A stretch of DNA of 64,000 nucleotides from JAXLSZ01 sp046330315 (GCA_046330315.1 JAXLSZ010000005.1:124001-188000); one strand, 5' to 3'; counted from the first letter of the stretch, positions 8,561-16,912 are shown. Program-made: numbers and translations. The notes: generated from the sequence alone by a model not told the origin.

Positions 8561-9520
8561 ATGAGGGCTCGGATCTGTCTCGCCGCGCTGGCCGGGGCGC
8601 TGGCGGTGTGCGTGGCGGCGGCGCCGGCCTCCGCCTGGCGGGGGCCGCAGCGCTGGTGCAACGGGCAGAAGGGGCTGTGCGGGCGCCATCTCGAGGACGT
8701 GGTTCTGGCCGGCGCCCACAACGCGATGTCCTCGGCCAACCTCGGCTGGATCATCCCCAACCAGACCCTGACGATCCCCCAGCAGCTCGACTACGGGATC
8801 CGCGGGCTGCTCTACGACACCCACTACGGGCGCCTCCAGGACAACGGGACTGTGCGGACCGACGACAACGGGACGGTCACCACCGGCCAGCGGGGCCTCT
8901 ACCTCTGTCACGTCTACTGCGAGCTCGGCGCCACGCCCCTGATCGACGTCCTCGCCTCGATCCGGGACTTCCTCGCGACCCATCCGCGCAACGTCCTGGC
9001 GATCGTCAACGAGGACTACATCAGCCCCTCCGACTACGCGGCGGCGGTCGATCAGAGCGGACTCGGCGCCTACGTCTACCGGGGCGCAACCGGGCCGGAC
9101 TGGCCGACCCTGCGCAAGATGATCAAGCGCCACCAGCAGGTGCTGATGCTGGCCGAACACGACGCCGGCACGGTGCCGTGGTACCACCGCGCCTACGACG
9201 GGATCCTCCAGGAGACCCCCTACACCTTCAATTCGCCGAACCTGCTCACCGACCCGGTCAACTGGCCGGCGAGCTGCCAGCCCAACCGCGGCGGCACGAC
9301 CGGCTCGCTGTTTCTGGTCAACCATTGGTCGCCCGCCACCCCTCCCGCCCACCCCGACCCTGTCGCCTCCGCCGCGGTGAACGCGAGGGACGTGCTGCTG
9401 GGCCGCGCCGCCGAGTGCACCCGGGACCGCGGCCTCGCCCCGACGATCATCGCCGCCGATCAGGTCAGCTACGGCGGCCTGCTAGATGCGGTCCGCGAGT
9501 TGAACGCCACGCATCACTAG
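8561..9520 (+). CDS. Secreted PI-PLC-like phosphodiesterase (X-domain family)
   Basis: 319 aa. The signal peptide ends near AAAPASA. The mature protein resembles the phosphatidylinositol-specific phospholipase C X-domain fold. The first catalytic-type histidine is in LAGAHNAM and the second region is GIRGLLYDTH followed by LCHVYCELG. Later signatures are VNEDYIS and VNHWSPATPP. Family members cleave phosphodiester head groups outside the cell. The substrate is not certain and some relatives are catalytically altered. A TAGGGT box 6 nt before the ATG suggests a leaderless mRNA. Confidence 0.8.
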   Translation: MRARICLAALAGALAVCVAAAPASAWRGPQRWCNGQKGLCGRHLEDVVLAGAHNAMSSANLGWIIPNQTLTIPQQLDYGIRGLLYDTHYGRLQDNGTVRTDDNGTVTTGQRGLYLCHVYCELGATPLIDVLASIRDFLATHPRNVLAIVNEDYISPSDYAAAVDQSGLGAYVYRGATGPDWPTLRKMIKRHQQVLMLAEHDAGTVPWYHRAYDGILQETPYTFNSPNLLTDPVNWPASCQPNRGGTTGSLFLVNHWSPATPPAHPDPVASAAVNARDVLLGRAAECTRDRGLAPTIIAADQVSYGGLLDAVRELNATHH

Positions 9521-9604
9521 GCCCCCGGTCCGCCACCAGCCGCCACGCGTCACCAGGCGGTCCGCCACCAGCCGCCACGCGTCACTGGCCCCTCCAACCC
9601 CCTG

Positions 9605-9652
9605 ACGTGGGACCTCTGGCCACCCGTATGCGAGGGTTTGAAGGTCCCACGT
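9605..9652. repeat. GTGGGACCT nested hairpin, copy 1
   Basis: Perfect 11-bp arms ACGTGGGACCT (9605-9615) and AGGTCCCACGT (9642-9652), enclosing a 26-nt interior with CCCGTATGCGAGGG. First of a family seen in three spacers of this window. Confidence 0.85.
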
Positions 9653-9677
9653 CGCGGGTCGCCGGGCGTTTGTGCGG

Positions 9678-9721
9678 GTGGGACCTCTGATCACTCGCAT
9701 ACGGGGGTCCAGAGGTCCCAC
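9678..9721. repeat. GTGGGACCT nested hairpin, copy 2
   Basis: Perfect 11-bp arms GTGGGACCTCT (9678-9688) and AGAGGTCCCAC (9711-9721). The interior contains CTCGCATACGGG, which is close to the reverse complement of the interior of copy 1. Confidence 0.85.
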
Positions 9722-9723
9722 GT

Positions 9724-9752
9724 CGCATACGGGGGTCCAGAGGTCCCACGTC
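9724..9752. repeat. Half copy of the hairpin (right arm only)
   Basis: A direct duplicate of the interior and right arm of copy 2 (TCGCATACGGGGGTCC then AGAGGTCCCAC). It has no left arm of its own. Confidence 0.7.
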
Positions 9753-9765
9753 GAAGGAGTTGCGG

Positions 9766-9809
9766 GTGGGACCTCCAACCTGTGCCATTCGCGGGTCTAG
9801 AGGTCCCAC
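9766..9809. repeat. GTGGGACCT nested hairpin, copy 3
   Basis: Arms GTGGGACCT (9766-9774) and AGGTCCCAC (9801-9809). The rest of the 453-bp spacer 9521-9973 holds short direct repeats (CGCCACGCGTCAC near 9540-9585) and no convincing gene. Confidence 0.8.
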
Positions 9810-9960
9810 GTCAAGGGTGGTCGAGGTGGGGGAGGTCCACCGGGCCCATGGTGGGCATCGCCGCACCAGGGGCCGGGGGGACCAGGTGCGCCCCGGACCA
9901 CGGGGTGGACCTCGCCGAGGGTTGTGGAGAAATACTGAGTCGCTCGGGCGGGTGCCAGCC

Positions 9961-9966
9961 TACGAT
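9961..9966 (+). promoter_or_regulatory. Leaderless-type -10 box (TACGAT)
   Basis: TACGAT ends 7 nt before the ATG at 9974 and supports that start over the later ATG at 10004. Confidence 0.4.
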
Positions 9967-9973
9967 CCGGCTG

Positions 9974-10657
9974 ATGCCGGCCGAGGGGACATCCGCCCGC
10001 AGGATGCTCTCCCTGGTAAGCGCAGTGGCGGTCCTGCTGTCCGCGCTGCTCGCCAGTGGCGGGGTCTCCCGGTCGGCATCGACCTTCTCCTCCTCATCGA
10101 CCTTCTCCCCCGCGGCGTCGGCCTCCTCCGGGGAACCCGGCATCGGGGTCGGCGTGGGAATGGCCGGGGTGCGCATCGGGATGACCCGAGCCCAGGCGCG
10201 CCACATCCTCGGCCGCCCCCGCGGGGTCGAGGTGCAGACCAACTCCGCATTCGGCCCCGGTCACCCAGTCGCCTACCGCTACGGCGGCCTCGCCGTGGAG
10301 TTCTGGAAGGGCGCGCCGCGCACCCCAAGCGGGAGCAAGGGTCCCGACCGCAGGCTGCGGGTCGCTTCGATCTACACCACCCGGCGCTCGCTGCGAACCC
10401 GTCGCGGCGTGGGAGTCGGCTCGAAGGAACACCGGGTCAAGGCCCGGGTGACGGGCGTGCGCTGCCAGACCATTCGCTCCAACGGCAGGCGCTATCGGAA
10501 CTGCCATACCGGCAGCTACACGTGCAAGCCCCCGAAGTGGGTCCTGGGCGACCTCCCGTGCCACGTCACGGCCTTCATCCTCAACCGGAAGCACGGTCGG
10601 GTCGTGCGGGTACAGGTCGGCTGGCTCGGCTCCCCCTCCGGCACGTTCGGGTTCTGA
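9974..10657 (+). CDS. Secreted protein of unknown function
   Basis: 227 aa. A hydrophobic signal segment (MLSLVSAVAVLLSALLASG) is followed by a Ser-rich linker. A short motif GVRIGMTRAQARHILGRP resembles the start of SmpA/BLIP-like folds, but I would not assign it. Four Cys residues in the second half could form disulfides (VRCQ, RNCHTG, YTCKPP, LPCHV). The start is chosen from a TACGAT box 7 nt upstream; the ATG at 10004 is an alternative. It shares a strand with the next secreted gene. Confidence 0.7.
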   Translation: MPAEGTSARRMLSLVSAVAVLLSALLASGGVSRSASTFSSSSTFSPAASASSGEPGIGVGVGMAGVRIGMTRAQARHILGRPRGVEVQTNSAFGPGHPVAYRYGGLAVEFWKGAPRTPSGSKGPDRRLRVASIYTTRRSLRTRRGVGVGSKEHRVKARVTGVRCQTIRSNGRRYRNCHTGSYTCKPPKWVLGDLPCHVTAFILNRKHGRVVRVQVGWLGSPSGTFGF

Positions 10658-10695
10658 GCACGGTGATGGGCGGCGATCTCGTATCCTGCCGCGCG

Positions 10696-11754
10696 ATGAG
10701 GCCCGCCGGCAGATCCCTGATCGCCCTCGGCGCCGTGCTGATCTTCCTCGCCCTGCCGGCCGCCGCCGGCGCCTCCCACGGCAGGGGAGGCGACCGCAAG
10801 GTCCACATCACCGGCACCGTCTACGCGTTCGACAACCAGGCGCCGATCGCAGGGGCGAAGATCCGTGTCGCCGAGCTTCCGGGGGCGAAGGCGACCAGCG
10901 CCGCCAACGGCAGCTACGACCTCACGGTGCCGGACGGCGCCCGGATCACCCCATACGTCGAGGCGACCGGGTTCCACGGCATCTACCTGCAGACCTTCGT
11001 CACCGCGGGGAGGAACCTGAGACGAGTGAACTTCCAGGTTCCATCGGTGGGGATCTACCACGGGCTCGCGCTGCTGCTCGGGGTGAAGCTGAACGCCGAC
11101 GACAACCCGGCGCGCTGCGTGATCGTCTCGACCTTCAGCACGGTCAACGTCCGTGACCTCAGCTTCCCCGACTTCGTTGCCTACGGCGCCCACGGCGTGG
11201 CGGGCGCCACCGCCTCGGCCTCCCCCGCCCTCACCGACCCGATCTACTTCAACGCCAGCGTGATCCCCGACAAGTCGCTCACCGAGTCATCGGTGGACGG
11301 CGGAGTGATCTGGCTCAACGTGCCGCGCGGGGTGTACCGCCTCACGGCCCACCACCCAAGCGCCCGCTTCGCGCGATTCACCGCGACGTGCGTGCCGGGG
11401 CGCCTCGTAAACGCCAACCCGCCGCAGGGCCTCTATCAGCTCAAGAAGGGCGAGCGCCTCGACAACCGTGTGGGGGCCTCGATCGACGCGATCGGCGTCG
11501 ACTCCGGCGAGACCGGCCCGGTCCGGGTCCGGGTCGGCGTCAGGGCCTCCGAGTACGTGCTGCCGCAGGCGGAGTTGCTGGCCGGCGGCAGAACCGTCGC
11601 CAGGGCAGCCGCCGCGCGCTACTCGCCCGGCCATCGCAGTCTTCTCCTGCGAGTGGGGCGCGCACGGGCGCACGGGTCGCTGCGGCTGCGCCTCACGCTC
11701 GGCGACGCCGCCGGGAATACGCGGGTCATCCAGCGCTCGGTGCAGGTTCCCTAG
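10696..11754 (+). CDS. Secreted protein with carboxypeptidase-regulatory-like (beta-sandwich) domain
   Basis: 352 aa. The signal peptide ends near LPAAAGA. Residues about 35-110 (ITGTVYAFDNQAPIAGAKI...NGSYDLTVP) fit a CarboxypepD_reg/Cna-B-type beta-sandwich. The rest is beta-rich with no catalytic motif that I see, and ends in a second sandwich-like segment with RLTLGDAAGNTR. Probably a surface or extracellular structural or binding protein. A TATCCT box lies 8 nt before the ATG, slightly longer than the usual leaderless gap here. Confidence 0.75.
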   Translation: MRPAGRSLIALGAVLIFLALPAAAGASHGRGGDRKVHITGTVYAFDNQAPIAGAKIRVAELPGAKATSAANGSYDLTVPDGARITPYVEATGFHGIYLQTFVTAGRNLRRVNFQVPSVGIYHGLALLLGVKLNADDNPARCVIVSTFSTVNVRDLSFPDFVAYGAHGVAGATASASPALTDPIYFNASVIPDKSLTESSVDGGVIWLNVPRGVYRLTAHHPSARFARFTATCVPGRLVNANPPQGLYQLKKGERLDNRVGASIDAIGVDSGETGPVRVRVGVRASEYVLPQAELLAGGRTVARAAAARYSPGHRSLLLRVGRARAHGSLRLRLTLGDAAGNTRVIQRSVQVP

Positions 11755-11976
11755 CTCCCCCGGGGCGAGTTTCGGGCGCATGGCGACCATAGCCCGCCCC
11801 ACCCCCGCCCGCCCCACCCCCGCCGACCCCATGGCCCGCGCAACCGCTGCATGGCCCGCGCAACCGCGCGCCCGGCGCAGGTAGCCGCCGCGGGCAGAGC
11901 GGGCACCTGGCGGAGCCCCCCCCTGCGCGGAGTGGGCCACGCCGTCGCATGCCTGGCACCACCTCAGGCATCGGAC

Positions 11977-12005
11977 TTGCACTTCGAACGCCCGTTCGCT
12001 ATATT
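11977..12005 (+). promoter_or_regulatory. Sigma-70 promoter of the sigma-factor gene (TTGCAC - 17 bp - TATATT)
   Basis: -35 TTGCAC (11977-11982) and -10 TATATT (12000-12005) are separated by 17 bp, one of the best promoter matches in the window. The spacer is occupied by a LexA box. The rest of the upstream spacer (11755-11976) has C-rich and ATGGCCCGCGCAACCG direct repeats and no gene I can support. Confidence 0.75.
11985..11998. promoter_or_regulatory. LexA (SOS) box
   Basis: CGAACGCCCGTTCG is a perfect CGAAC-N4-GTTCG palindrome, the operator of Gram-positive and actinobacterial LexA. It lies entirely between -35 and -10, where bound LexA would exclude RNA polymerase. Confidence 0.8.
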
Positions 12006-12052
12006 TTCTGAAGTCAAAAGGCTGGGGATAGTACGCGCCCAGAAGGAGAACG

Positions 12053-13000
12053 ATGTCCCGTACGAGAGGCGCTGCGGGTCAGCGCAACGAAACGCGCCGC
12101 GTTCGCGGCGAGCACACGAACACCGAGACCGGCTCCCACGCACGTGTGGAGAGGCGGACCGATACCCACCTCGTCCCCGAGGAGACCACCGACAGCTTCC
12201 AGCTCTTCCTCAACCAGGCGAGCCGCTACCCCCTGCTCACGGCGCAGGAGGAGATCGAGCTCGCGCAGGCGATCGAGCGCGGCGACCTCGCCGCCAAGGA
12301 GCGTCTGATCAACTCCAACCTCCGGCTCGTGGTCAAGTTCGCCAGCCGCTACCAGGGCTTCGGCCTGCCGCTCGCCGACCTGGTGCAGGAGGCGATGCTC
12401 GGCCTGATCCGGGCCGCCGAGAAGTTCGACTGGCGCCGCGGCTACAAGTTCTCCACCTACGCGGTCCTGTGGATCAAGCAGTCGATCCAGCGCGGCCTCG
12501 ACAACAGCGGACGCGCGGTGCGGATCCCCGCCCACATCGCCCAGCGCGAGCGGACCGTTAACCGCATCGCCGCGGAGCTGCGCGCCGAGCTCAATCGCGA
12601 GCCCTCCGAGGAGGAGATCGCGGACCGGGCCAAGCTGCCGCTCGACGAGGTCAAGGCGGTGCGGGACCTGACCAGGGTGACGACCAGCCTCGACCAGACG
12701 GTCGGCGAGGGCGACACGACCCTCGGCGAGCTGCGCGCCCAGAGCGAGGCCAGCTCCGACGACGAGGTCCTCGAGCGCCAGCGCGAGGAGGCGGTGAGCT
12801 CCGCCCTGGCAACCCTGCCCGAGAACGAGCGGAAGGTGATCGAGGTCCGCTTCGGCACCGGCGGCGCGGTCGCCGGGACCCTGCGCGATGCGGCCCGCGC
12901 CGCCGGGGTGAGCCAGGAGCGGGCCCGCCAGCTCGAGGCCCAGGCGCTGAAGCGCCTCGCGGCCGACGGCTCGCTGGCCGCCTGGCGCGAGGCCGCCTGA
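12053..13000 (+). CDS. Sigma-70 family RNA polymerase sigma factor, likely SOS-controlled
   Basis: 315 aa. After a basic, unstructured N-terminus of about 45 residues come region 1.2 (DSFQLFLNQASRYPLLT), region 2 (LRLVVKFASRYQGFGLPLADLVQEA, KFDWRRGYKFSTYAVLWIKQ), region 3 (IPAHIAQRERTVNRI) and region 4 (LPENERKVIEVRFG ... AGVSQERARQLEAQALKRL). It lacks region 1.1, so it looks like an alternative group 2-type factor. A strong AGAAGGAGAA Shine-Dalgarno precedes the ATG. The LexA box in its promoter implies induction after DNA damage; that link is inference. Confidence 0.9.
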   Translation: MSRTRGAAGQRNETRRVRGEHTNTETGSHARVERRTDTHLVPEETTDSFQLFLNQASRYPLLTAQEEIELAQAIERGDLAAKERLINSNLRLVVKFASRYQGFGLPLADLVQEAMLGLIRAAEKFDWRRGYKFSTYAVLWIKQSIQRGLDNSGRAVRIPAHIAQRERTVNRIAAELRAELNREPSEEEIADRAKLPLDEVKAVRDLTRVTTSLDQTVGEGDTTLGELRAQSEASSDDEVLERQREEAVSSALATLPENERKVIEVRFGTGGAVAGTLRDAARAAGVSQERARQLEAQALKRLAADGSLAAWREAA

Positions 13001-13138
13001 GCCTGGCGCCTGAGCCTGGCGCCTGTGTCTGCCGCCTGGCGCGAGGCCGCCCGGTTCCTCCGGTTTGCATGGCAGCCCGGGGATGGGGCGGGTTACGGGC
13101 GGATAGCGACCGCAACCCGCCCCGCCGGTACGCCGCAC

Positions 13139-13144
13139 TAGGAT
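13139..13144 (+). promoter_or_regulatory. Leaderless-type -10 box (TAGGAT)
   Basis: TAGGAT ends 7 nt before the ATG at 13152. Confidence 0.45.
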
Positions 13145-13151
13145 TGGGAAG

Positions 13152-13349
13152 ATGTTTCAAGGGATCTACCGCAGCGCCGACCGGCCCAAGCGCCACCAGG
13201 AGGTGCTCGAGCGGCTCGAGTGGGGAACCAGCGTCGAGCGCATCGCGAGGGACTTGGGAATTACCCGGGCCTCCGTGCGCCAGGTAGTCGAGCGACTCCG
13301 CGAGGACGGCTCCCTGCCCCCCGACTTCAGGCCGGTCGACGCGGGCTAG
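13152..13349 (+). CDS. Small helix-turn-helix protein
   Basis: 65 aa. The sequence is mostly one helix-turn-helix (HQEVLERLEWGTSVERIARDLGITRASVRQVVERLREDG), comparable to sigma region 4 or resolvase-type HTHs, with short tails. It probably binds DNA as a dimer; the target is unknown. It begins 151 bp after the sigma-factor gene and has its own TAGGAT box, so it is likely expressed separately from a leaderless mRNA. Confidence 0.6.
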   Translation: MFQGIYRSADRPKRHQEVLERLEWGTSVERIARDLGITRASVRQVVERLREDGSLPPDFRPVDAG

Positions 13350-13396
13350 CCTGCTTCGAAGGCGCCTCCGTGGCCGGGCGCGGCCTCATCCTCCCG

Positions 13397-13431
13397 CTGC
13401 GGCTCACCCGAGCACAATCTCAGCGGCCTGC
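13397..13431. repeat. Copy of the 3' end of the LLM oxidoreductase gene
   Basis: 35 bp matching 13547-13581 with one mismatch; the latter spans the stop codon and last codons of the minus-strand LLM gene. Between the copies are two 24-bp tandem units containing GCACGAGCACGATCCC. The spacer 13350-13553 shows no gene. Confidence 0.75.
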
Positions 13432-13553
13432 AGCCAACCCGAAGCGCGCTAGCTGCAATCCCTGGGCCCGCCCGACCTCGATCCGCAGGCCCGCAGGCCC
13501 GCACGAGCACGATCCCGCAGGCCCGCACGAGCACGATCCCCGTATCCTGCGGC

Positions 13554-14594
13554 TCACCCGAGCACGATCTCAGCGGCCTGCCGGATGGTGTTGGCGTCCC
13601 CGGAGACCAGCAGGGTGGTGACCACTGAGTCGCGCCACTTCTCAAGGTCGTCGCGGATCTTGGCGGGCGAGCCGAGGAGCGACATCGCCTCGATCAGCTC
13701 GGTCGGGATCTTCGCCGCGGCCTCCTCCCGGCGTCGAGCGAGGTAGAGATCCTGGATCTCCTCGACCAGTCCGCCGTATCCCATGCGGATCGCCACGTTG
13801 GCGTGGAAGTTCGCCCCCTTGGCCCCCATGCCGCCCAGATAGAGGGCGTAGAAGGGCCGCACCGCATCGATCGCGGCCTCGAGGTCTTCGGAGACGATGA
13901 GGGGAACGGTGGCGACGACCTCGAAGTCCTCGGGCCGGCAGCGCGCCCCCTCCCGGCCCCAGCCCTCCCGTAGTGAGGGCAGGTAGAGGTCCTGGTGGGC
14001 CGGCGAGAAGAGCATCGGCAGCCACCCTTCGCATAGCTCCGCGCACAGGGCGATGTTCTTGGGACCCTCGGCGCCGAGGAATATCGGGATGTCCTCGCGC
14101 AGGGGGTGGATCGAGGACCGAAGCGGCTTGCCGAGGCCCGTCCCCCCGGGCAGCGGCAGCGGGTAGTGCGGGCCGGAGCTGGTGACCGGCTCCCTGCGGG
14201 CCCAGATGTCGCGGAGGATCCCGATGTACTCGCGGGTCCGCGCCAGCGGCTTGGCGAAGGGCATTCCGTACCAGCCCTCGACCACCTGGGGGCCCGAGAC
14301 CCCGAGCCCGAGCACGAAGCGGCCGCCGGAGAGGTGGTCCAGGGTCATCGCCGCCATCGCGGTGGCGGCCGGCTGGCGCGCCGACATCTGGGTGATCGCG
14401 GTGCCCAGGCGCATCCGCTCGATCTCCGACCCCCACCAGGCCAGCGGGGTCAGCCCGTCCGAGCCGTAGGCCTCCGCGGTCCAGAGCGAGTCGAAGCCGA
14501 GCCGCTCGGCCTCGGCCACCGCCTCGGGCATCCCCGCGGGAGGCCCCGCCGCCCAGTAGCCGGTGTTGAGGCCGAGCTTCAGATCGCGGGCCAT
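13554..14594 (-). CDS. LLM-class F420-dependent oxidoreductase
   Basis: 346 aa, a bacterial luciferase-like TIM barrel. The start (DLKLGLNTGYWA) and motifs ERLGFDSLWTAEAYGSD, RMRLGTAI, TLDHLSGGRFVLGLGVSGPQVVEGWYG and the C-terminal GSPAKIRDDLEKW fit the F420-type flavin-family monooxygenases and reductases common in actinobacteria. The cofactor assignment is from family. The substrate is unknown. Reading upstream of this ATG gives low-complexity sequence only. Confidence 0.85.
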   Translation of the reverse strand: MARDLKLGLNTGYWAAGPPAGMPEAVAEAERLGFDSLWTAEAYGSDGLTPLAWWGSEIERMRLGTAITQMSARQPAATAMAAMTLDHLSGGRFVLGLGVSGPQVVEGWYGMPFAKPLARTREYIGILRDIWARREPVTSSGPHYPLPLPGGTGLGKPLRSSIHPLREDIPIFLGAEGPKNIALCAELCEGWLPMLFSPAHQDLYLPSLREGWGREGARCRPEDFEVVATVPLIVSEDLEAAIDAVRPFYALYLGGMGAKGANFHANVAIRMGYGGLVEEIQDLYLARRREEAAAKIPTELIEAMSLLGSPAKIRDDLEKWRDSVVTTLLVSGDANTIRQAAEIVLG

Positions 14595-14628
14595 CGGCTC
14601 TTCTGAGGGTCGGAGGCCACCGAACTCC

Positions 14629-14720
14629 ACCCTTTCACAGGGCGCGACCCCGCGACCCCGCCCTCCACAGGGCCCGACGCCGCGACCCGCGCCTTCTACA
14701 GGGCGCGACCCCGCGACCCG
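14629..14720. repeat. Three tandem units of about 30 bp
   Basis: Three successive copies of a C-rich unit with the core ACAGGGCGCGACCCCGCGAC (with small changes) lie between two minus-strand genes and run into the 3' end of the 68-aa gene. Confidence 0.6.
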
Positions 14721-14902
14721 CCCAGGGCCGCGCCGTCGCCGTGCTCGATCTCGTCCGCGTCGAGCACCGCCCAGCCGACCCGCTCGATCAGGTGGCCCGA
14801 GTAGTGGTCGGATTCGAGGTCGCTGAGCGCGACCCGCTCGCGGTAGACGACGGTCTCCTCGGCCGCCGAATCCCGGTCGGTCACAACGAGAATCTGGGGC
14901 AT
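14696..14902 (-). CDS. Small conserved hypothetical protein
   Basis: 68 aa (MPQILVVTDRDSAAEETVVYRERV...). It begins beta-strand-like and holds a segment HLIERVGWAVLDADEIE. I recognise the general type from actinobacterial genomes but no function. A strong GAAGGAGG Shine-Dalgarno precedes the ATG, which supports expression. Its last codons are formed by a tandem repeat, so the C-terminus is probably variable. Confidence 0.6.
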   Translation of the reverse strand: MPQILVVTDRDSAAEETVVYRERVALSDLESDHYSGHLIERVGWAVLDADEIEHGDGAALGGSRGRAL

Positions 14903-15120
14903 TGCTGTCCTCCTTCGCTCTCCTTGTTTTCCCCAATGTGAGGGGCGGGGCTTCAGGACAGGTCAACGAGCGGTAAAGAGTTGGTCAAGCGCGCACCCGG
15001 AGGCGGCGGGAAGGGGGGAGAATCCGCGCAGCGGCTCCGACCGCGAAGATACGCGCAGGCGAAACCCCCGCGTCCCTTCAGCACGTGTGGAAGGAGGGGC
15101 GAACCGACGAAAGGAGAGCG

Positions 15121-15342
15121 ATGAACGCAAGGGAGTGGTTGAACGGGTACGCGGCGAGGATCGGAGTGGACCCCCCGACCGACGACGAGCTCAAGCAGCT
15201 CCTCGATCTGGCTGCCGAGGCCGCCCATTCGTCCGAGCGGATCGCCGCCCCGGTCGCCTGCTGGCTCTCGGCCAGGGCGGGCCTGGAGCCAGCCGACGCC
15301 CTGGGCCCGGCCCGCGAGGTTGCCGGCGGCGAGGAGGCCTGA
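15121..15342 (+). CDS. DUF6457-like small protein
   Basis: 73 aa (MNAREWLNGYAARIGV...). Helical, with the conserved-looking stretch AAHSSERIAAPVACWL. It resembles the small DUF6457-type domain found alone or near molybdopterin genes in actinobacteria; function unknown. GAAAGGAGAG lies just before the ATG. It ends 7 nt before the likely start of the carboxyltransferase, so the two are probably co-transcribed. Confidence 0.65.
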   Translation: MNAREWLNGYAARIGVDPPTDDELKQLLDLAAEAAHSSERIAAPVACWLSARAGLEPADALGPAREVAGGEEA

Positions 15343-15349
15343 CCGCGGG

Positions 15350-16912
15350 TTGAGCTGGCAGCCGGAGATCGAGGAGCTTCGGCGCCGCGAGGCGCTCGCC
15401 CGCGAGCTCGGCGGACCCGAGAGGGTCGAGCGCCAGCACGCCAGCGGGCGCCTCACGGTCCGCGAGCGGATCGAGCGGCTGCTCGATGCCGGAAGCTTCG
15501 AGGAGAGCGGGGCGATCGCCGGGGTCGGCAGCTACTCGGAGAGCGGTGAGCTGGAGGGGTTCGTCCCGGCCAACATGGTGATCGGCAGGGGCCGCGTCGA
15601 CGGCCGGCCCGTGGCCCTGCAGGGAGATGACTTCACGGTCAGGGGCGGCGCGGCGGACGCGGCGATCTGGCGGAAGATGGTCTACGCCGAGCAGCTCGCG
15701 GCCGAGTTGCGGATGCCGCTGGTGAGGCTTGTCGACGGGACCGGCGGGGGCGGCAGCGTGAAGATGCTCGAGCAGATGGGGTTCACCTACGTGCCCGAGG
15801 TCCCGGGCTGGGAGCTCTCGGTGGCCAACCTCTCGCGGGTGCCGGTCGCCGCGGCCGCCCTGGGGCCTTGCGCGGGCCTCGGCGCAGCCCGGGTCGTGGC
15901 AAGCCACTTCAGCGTCATCGTCCGCGGCACCGCACAGCTCTTCGTCGCCGGGCCGCCGGTGGTCGCGATGGCGGGGATGGGCGAGGCTCCCGGCAAAGAG
16001 GAGCTGGGCGGCTCCCGGATACAGACCGCCGCCGGCGCGGTGGACAACGAGGCCGGCGACGAGGAGGACGCGCTGGCCCAGCTGCGACGCTTCCTCTCCT
16101 ACCTTCCCGAGAGCGTCTGGGAGGCGCCTCCGATGGTGGCGAGCGCCGACCCGGCGAGCCGCCGCGAGGAGGAGCTGCTGGGAATCGTGCCCCGCGACGA
16201 GCGCAAGCCCTACCCGATGCGCCGCATCCTCGAGCTCGTCTTCGACCGCGGCTCGGTCTTCGAGATGGGACGCCGCTTCGGAAGGCCGCTGATCACGGCG
16301 CTGGCCAGGCTGGAGGGCCGTCCGGTCGGGGTGATGGCCTCCGACCCCAACGCCTACGGCGGGGGGCTGGATGCGGACGCCTCGGAGAAGATGGTGCGCT
16401 TCACCGACCTCTGCGACCAGTTCCGGCTTCCGGTCTGCAACCTGGTGGACCAGCCGGGCTTCGTGGTCGGCACGGCTGCCGAGCGCCGCGGCACCATGCG
16501 CCGCGGCACCCGCGCCTACTTCGCCGCCTACCAGGCCACCGTCCCCTGGGTCTCGATCCTCGTGCGGAAGGTCTACGGGATCGCCGGGTCGGCCGCGGGA
16601 AACGCCTCCCGCCTCAACCTGCGCTACGCGTGGCCGTCAGGGTCCTGGGGCTCGCTGCCACTCGCGGGCGGGCTGGAGGCCGCCTACCGGCGCGAGCTGG
16701 AGGCGGCGGAGGACCCGGGCGCGCTGCGCGCCGAGATCGAGGCCAGGCTCAGCGCCGTCACCTCGCCGTTCCGGACCGCCGAGCGGTTCGCGGTGGAGGA
16801 GATCATCGACCCCCGCGACACCCGGCCGATCCTCTGCGCCTGGGCGGAGCGCGCCCACCGTCTGGTGGCGCAGGAGCCGGGCGGACCCAGGTCGAGGGGA
16901 ATGCGACCCTAA
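15350..16912 (+). CDS. Acyl-CoA carboxylase carboxyltransferase (AccD/PccB family)
   Basis: About 520 aa. It transfers carboxyl from biotin to an acyl-CoA. Both halves of the crotonase-like carboxyltransferase fold are present: RERIERLLDAGSFEE, RPVALQGDDFTVRGG, and later RPVGVMASDPNAYGG, CNLVDQPGFVVG and RKVYGIAGSAAGN. The chain choice (acetyl, propionyl, other) is not clear, and no biotin carboxylase is adjacent. I chose TTG at 15350 with GGAGG upstream; an ATG at 15320 would overlap the previous gene. The stop overlaps the next start (TAATG). Confidence 0.88.
   Translation: MSWQPEIEELRRREALARELGGPERVERQHASGRLTVRERIERLLDAGSFEESGAIAGVGSYSESGELEGFVPANMVIGRGRVDGRPVALQGDDFTVRGGAADAAIWRKMVYAEQLAAELRMPLVRLVDGTGGGGSVKMLEQMGFTYVPEVPGWELSVANLSRVPVAAAALGPCAGLGAARVVASHFSVIVRGTAQLFVAGPPVVAMAGMGEAPGKEELGGSRIQTAAGAVDNEAGDEEDALAQLRRFLSYLPESVWEAPPMVASADPASRREEELLGIVPRDERKPYPMRRILELVFDRGSVFEMGRRFGRPLITALARLEGRPVGVMASDPNAYGGGLDADASEKMVRFTDLCDQFRLPVCNLVDQPGFVVGTAAERRGTMRRGTRAYFAAYQATVPWVSILVRKVYGIAGSAAGNASRLNLRYAWPSGSWGSLPLAGGLEAAYRRELEAAEDPGALRAEIEARLSAVTSPFRTAERFAVEEIIDPRDTRPILCAWAERAHRLVAQEPGGPRSRGMRP

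Noticed and set aside
11851..12561. A plus-strand frame overlapping the sigma-factor start
   Set aside because: It is out of frame with the sigma gene, and the LexA box, promoter and Shine-Dalgarno all point to the ATG at 12053.
14961..14988. Two GGTCAA (TTGACC on the minus strand) sites as promoters of the 68-aa gene
   Set aside because: No acceptable -10 lies 16-18 bp downstream of either.
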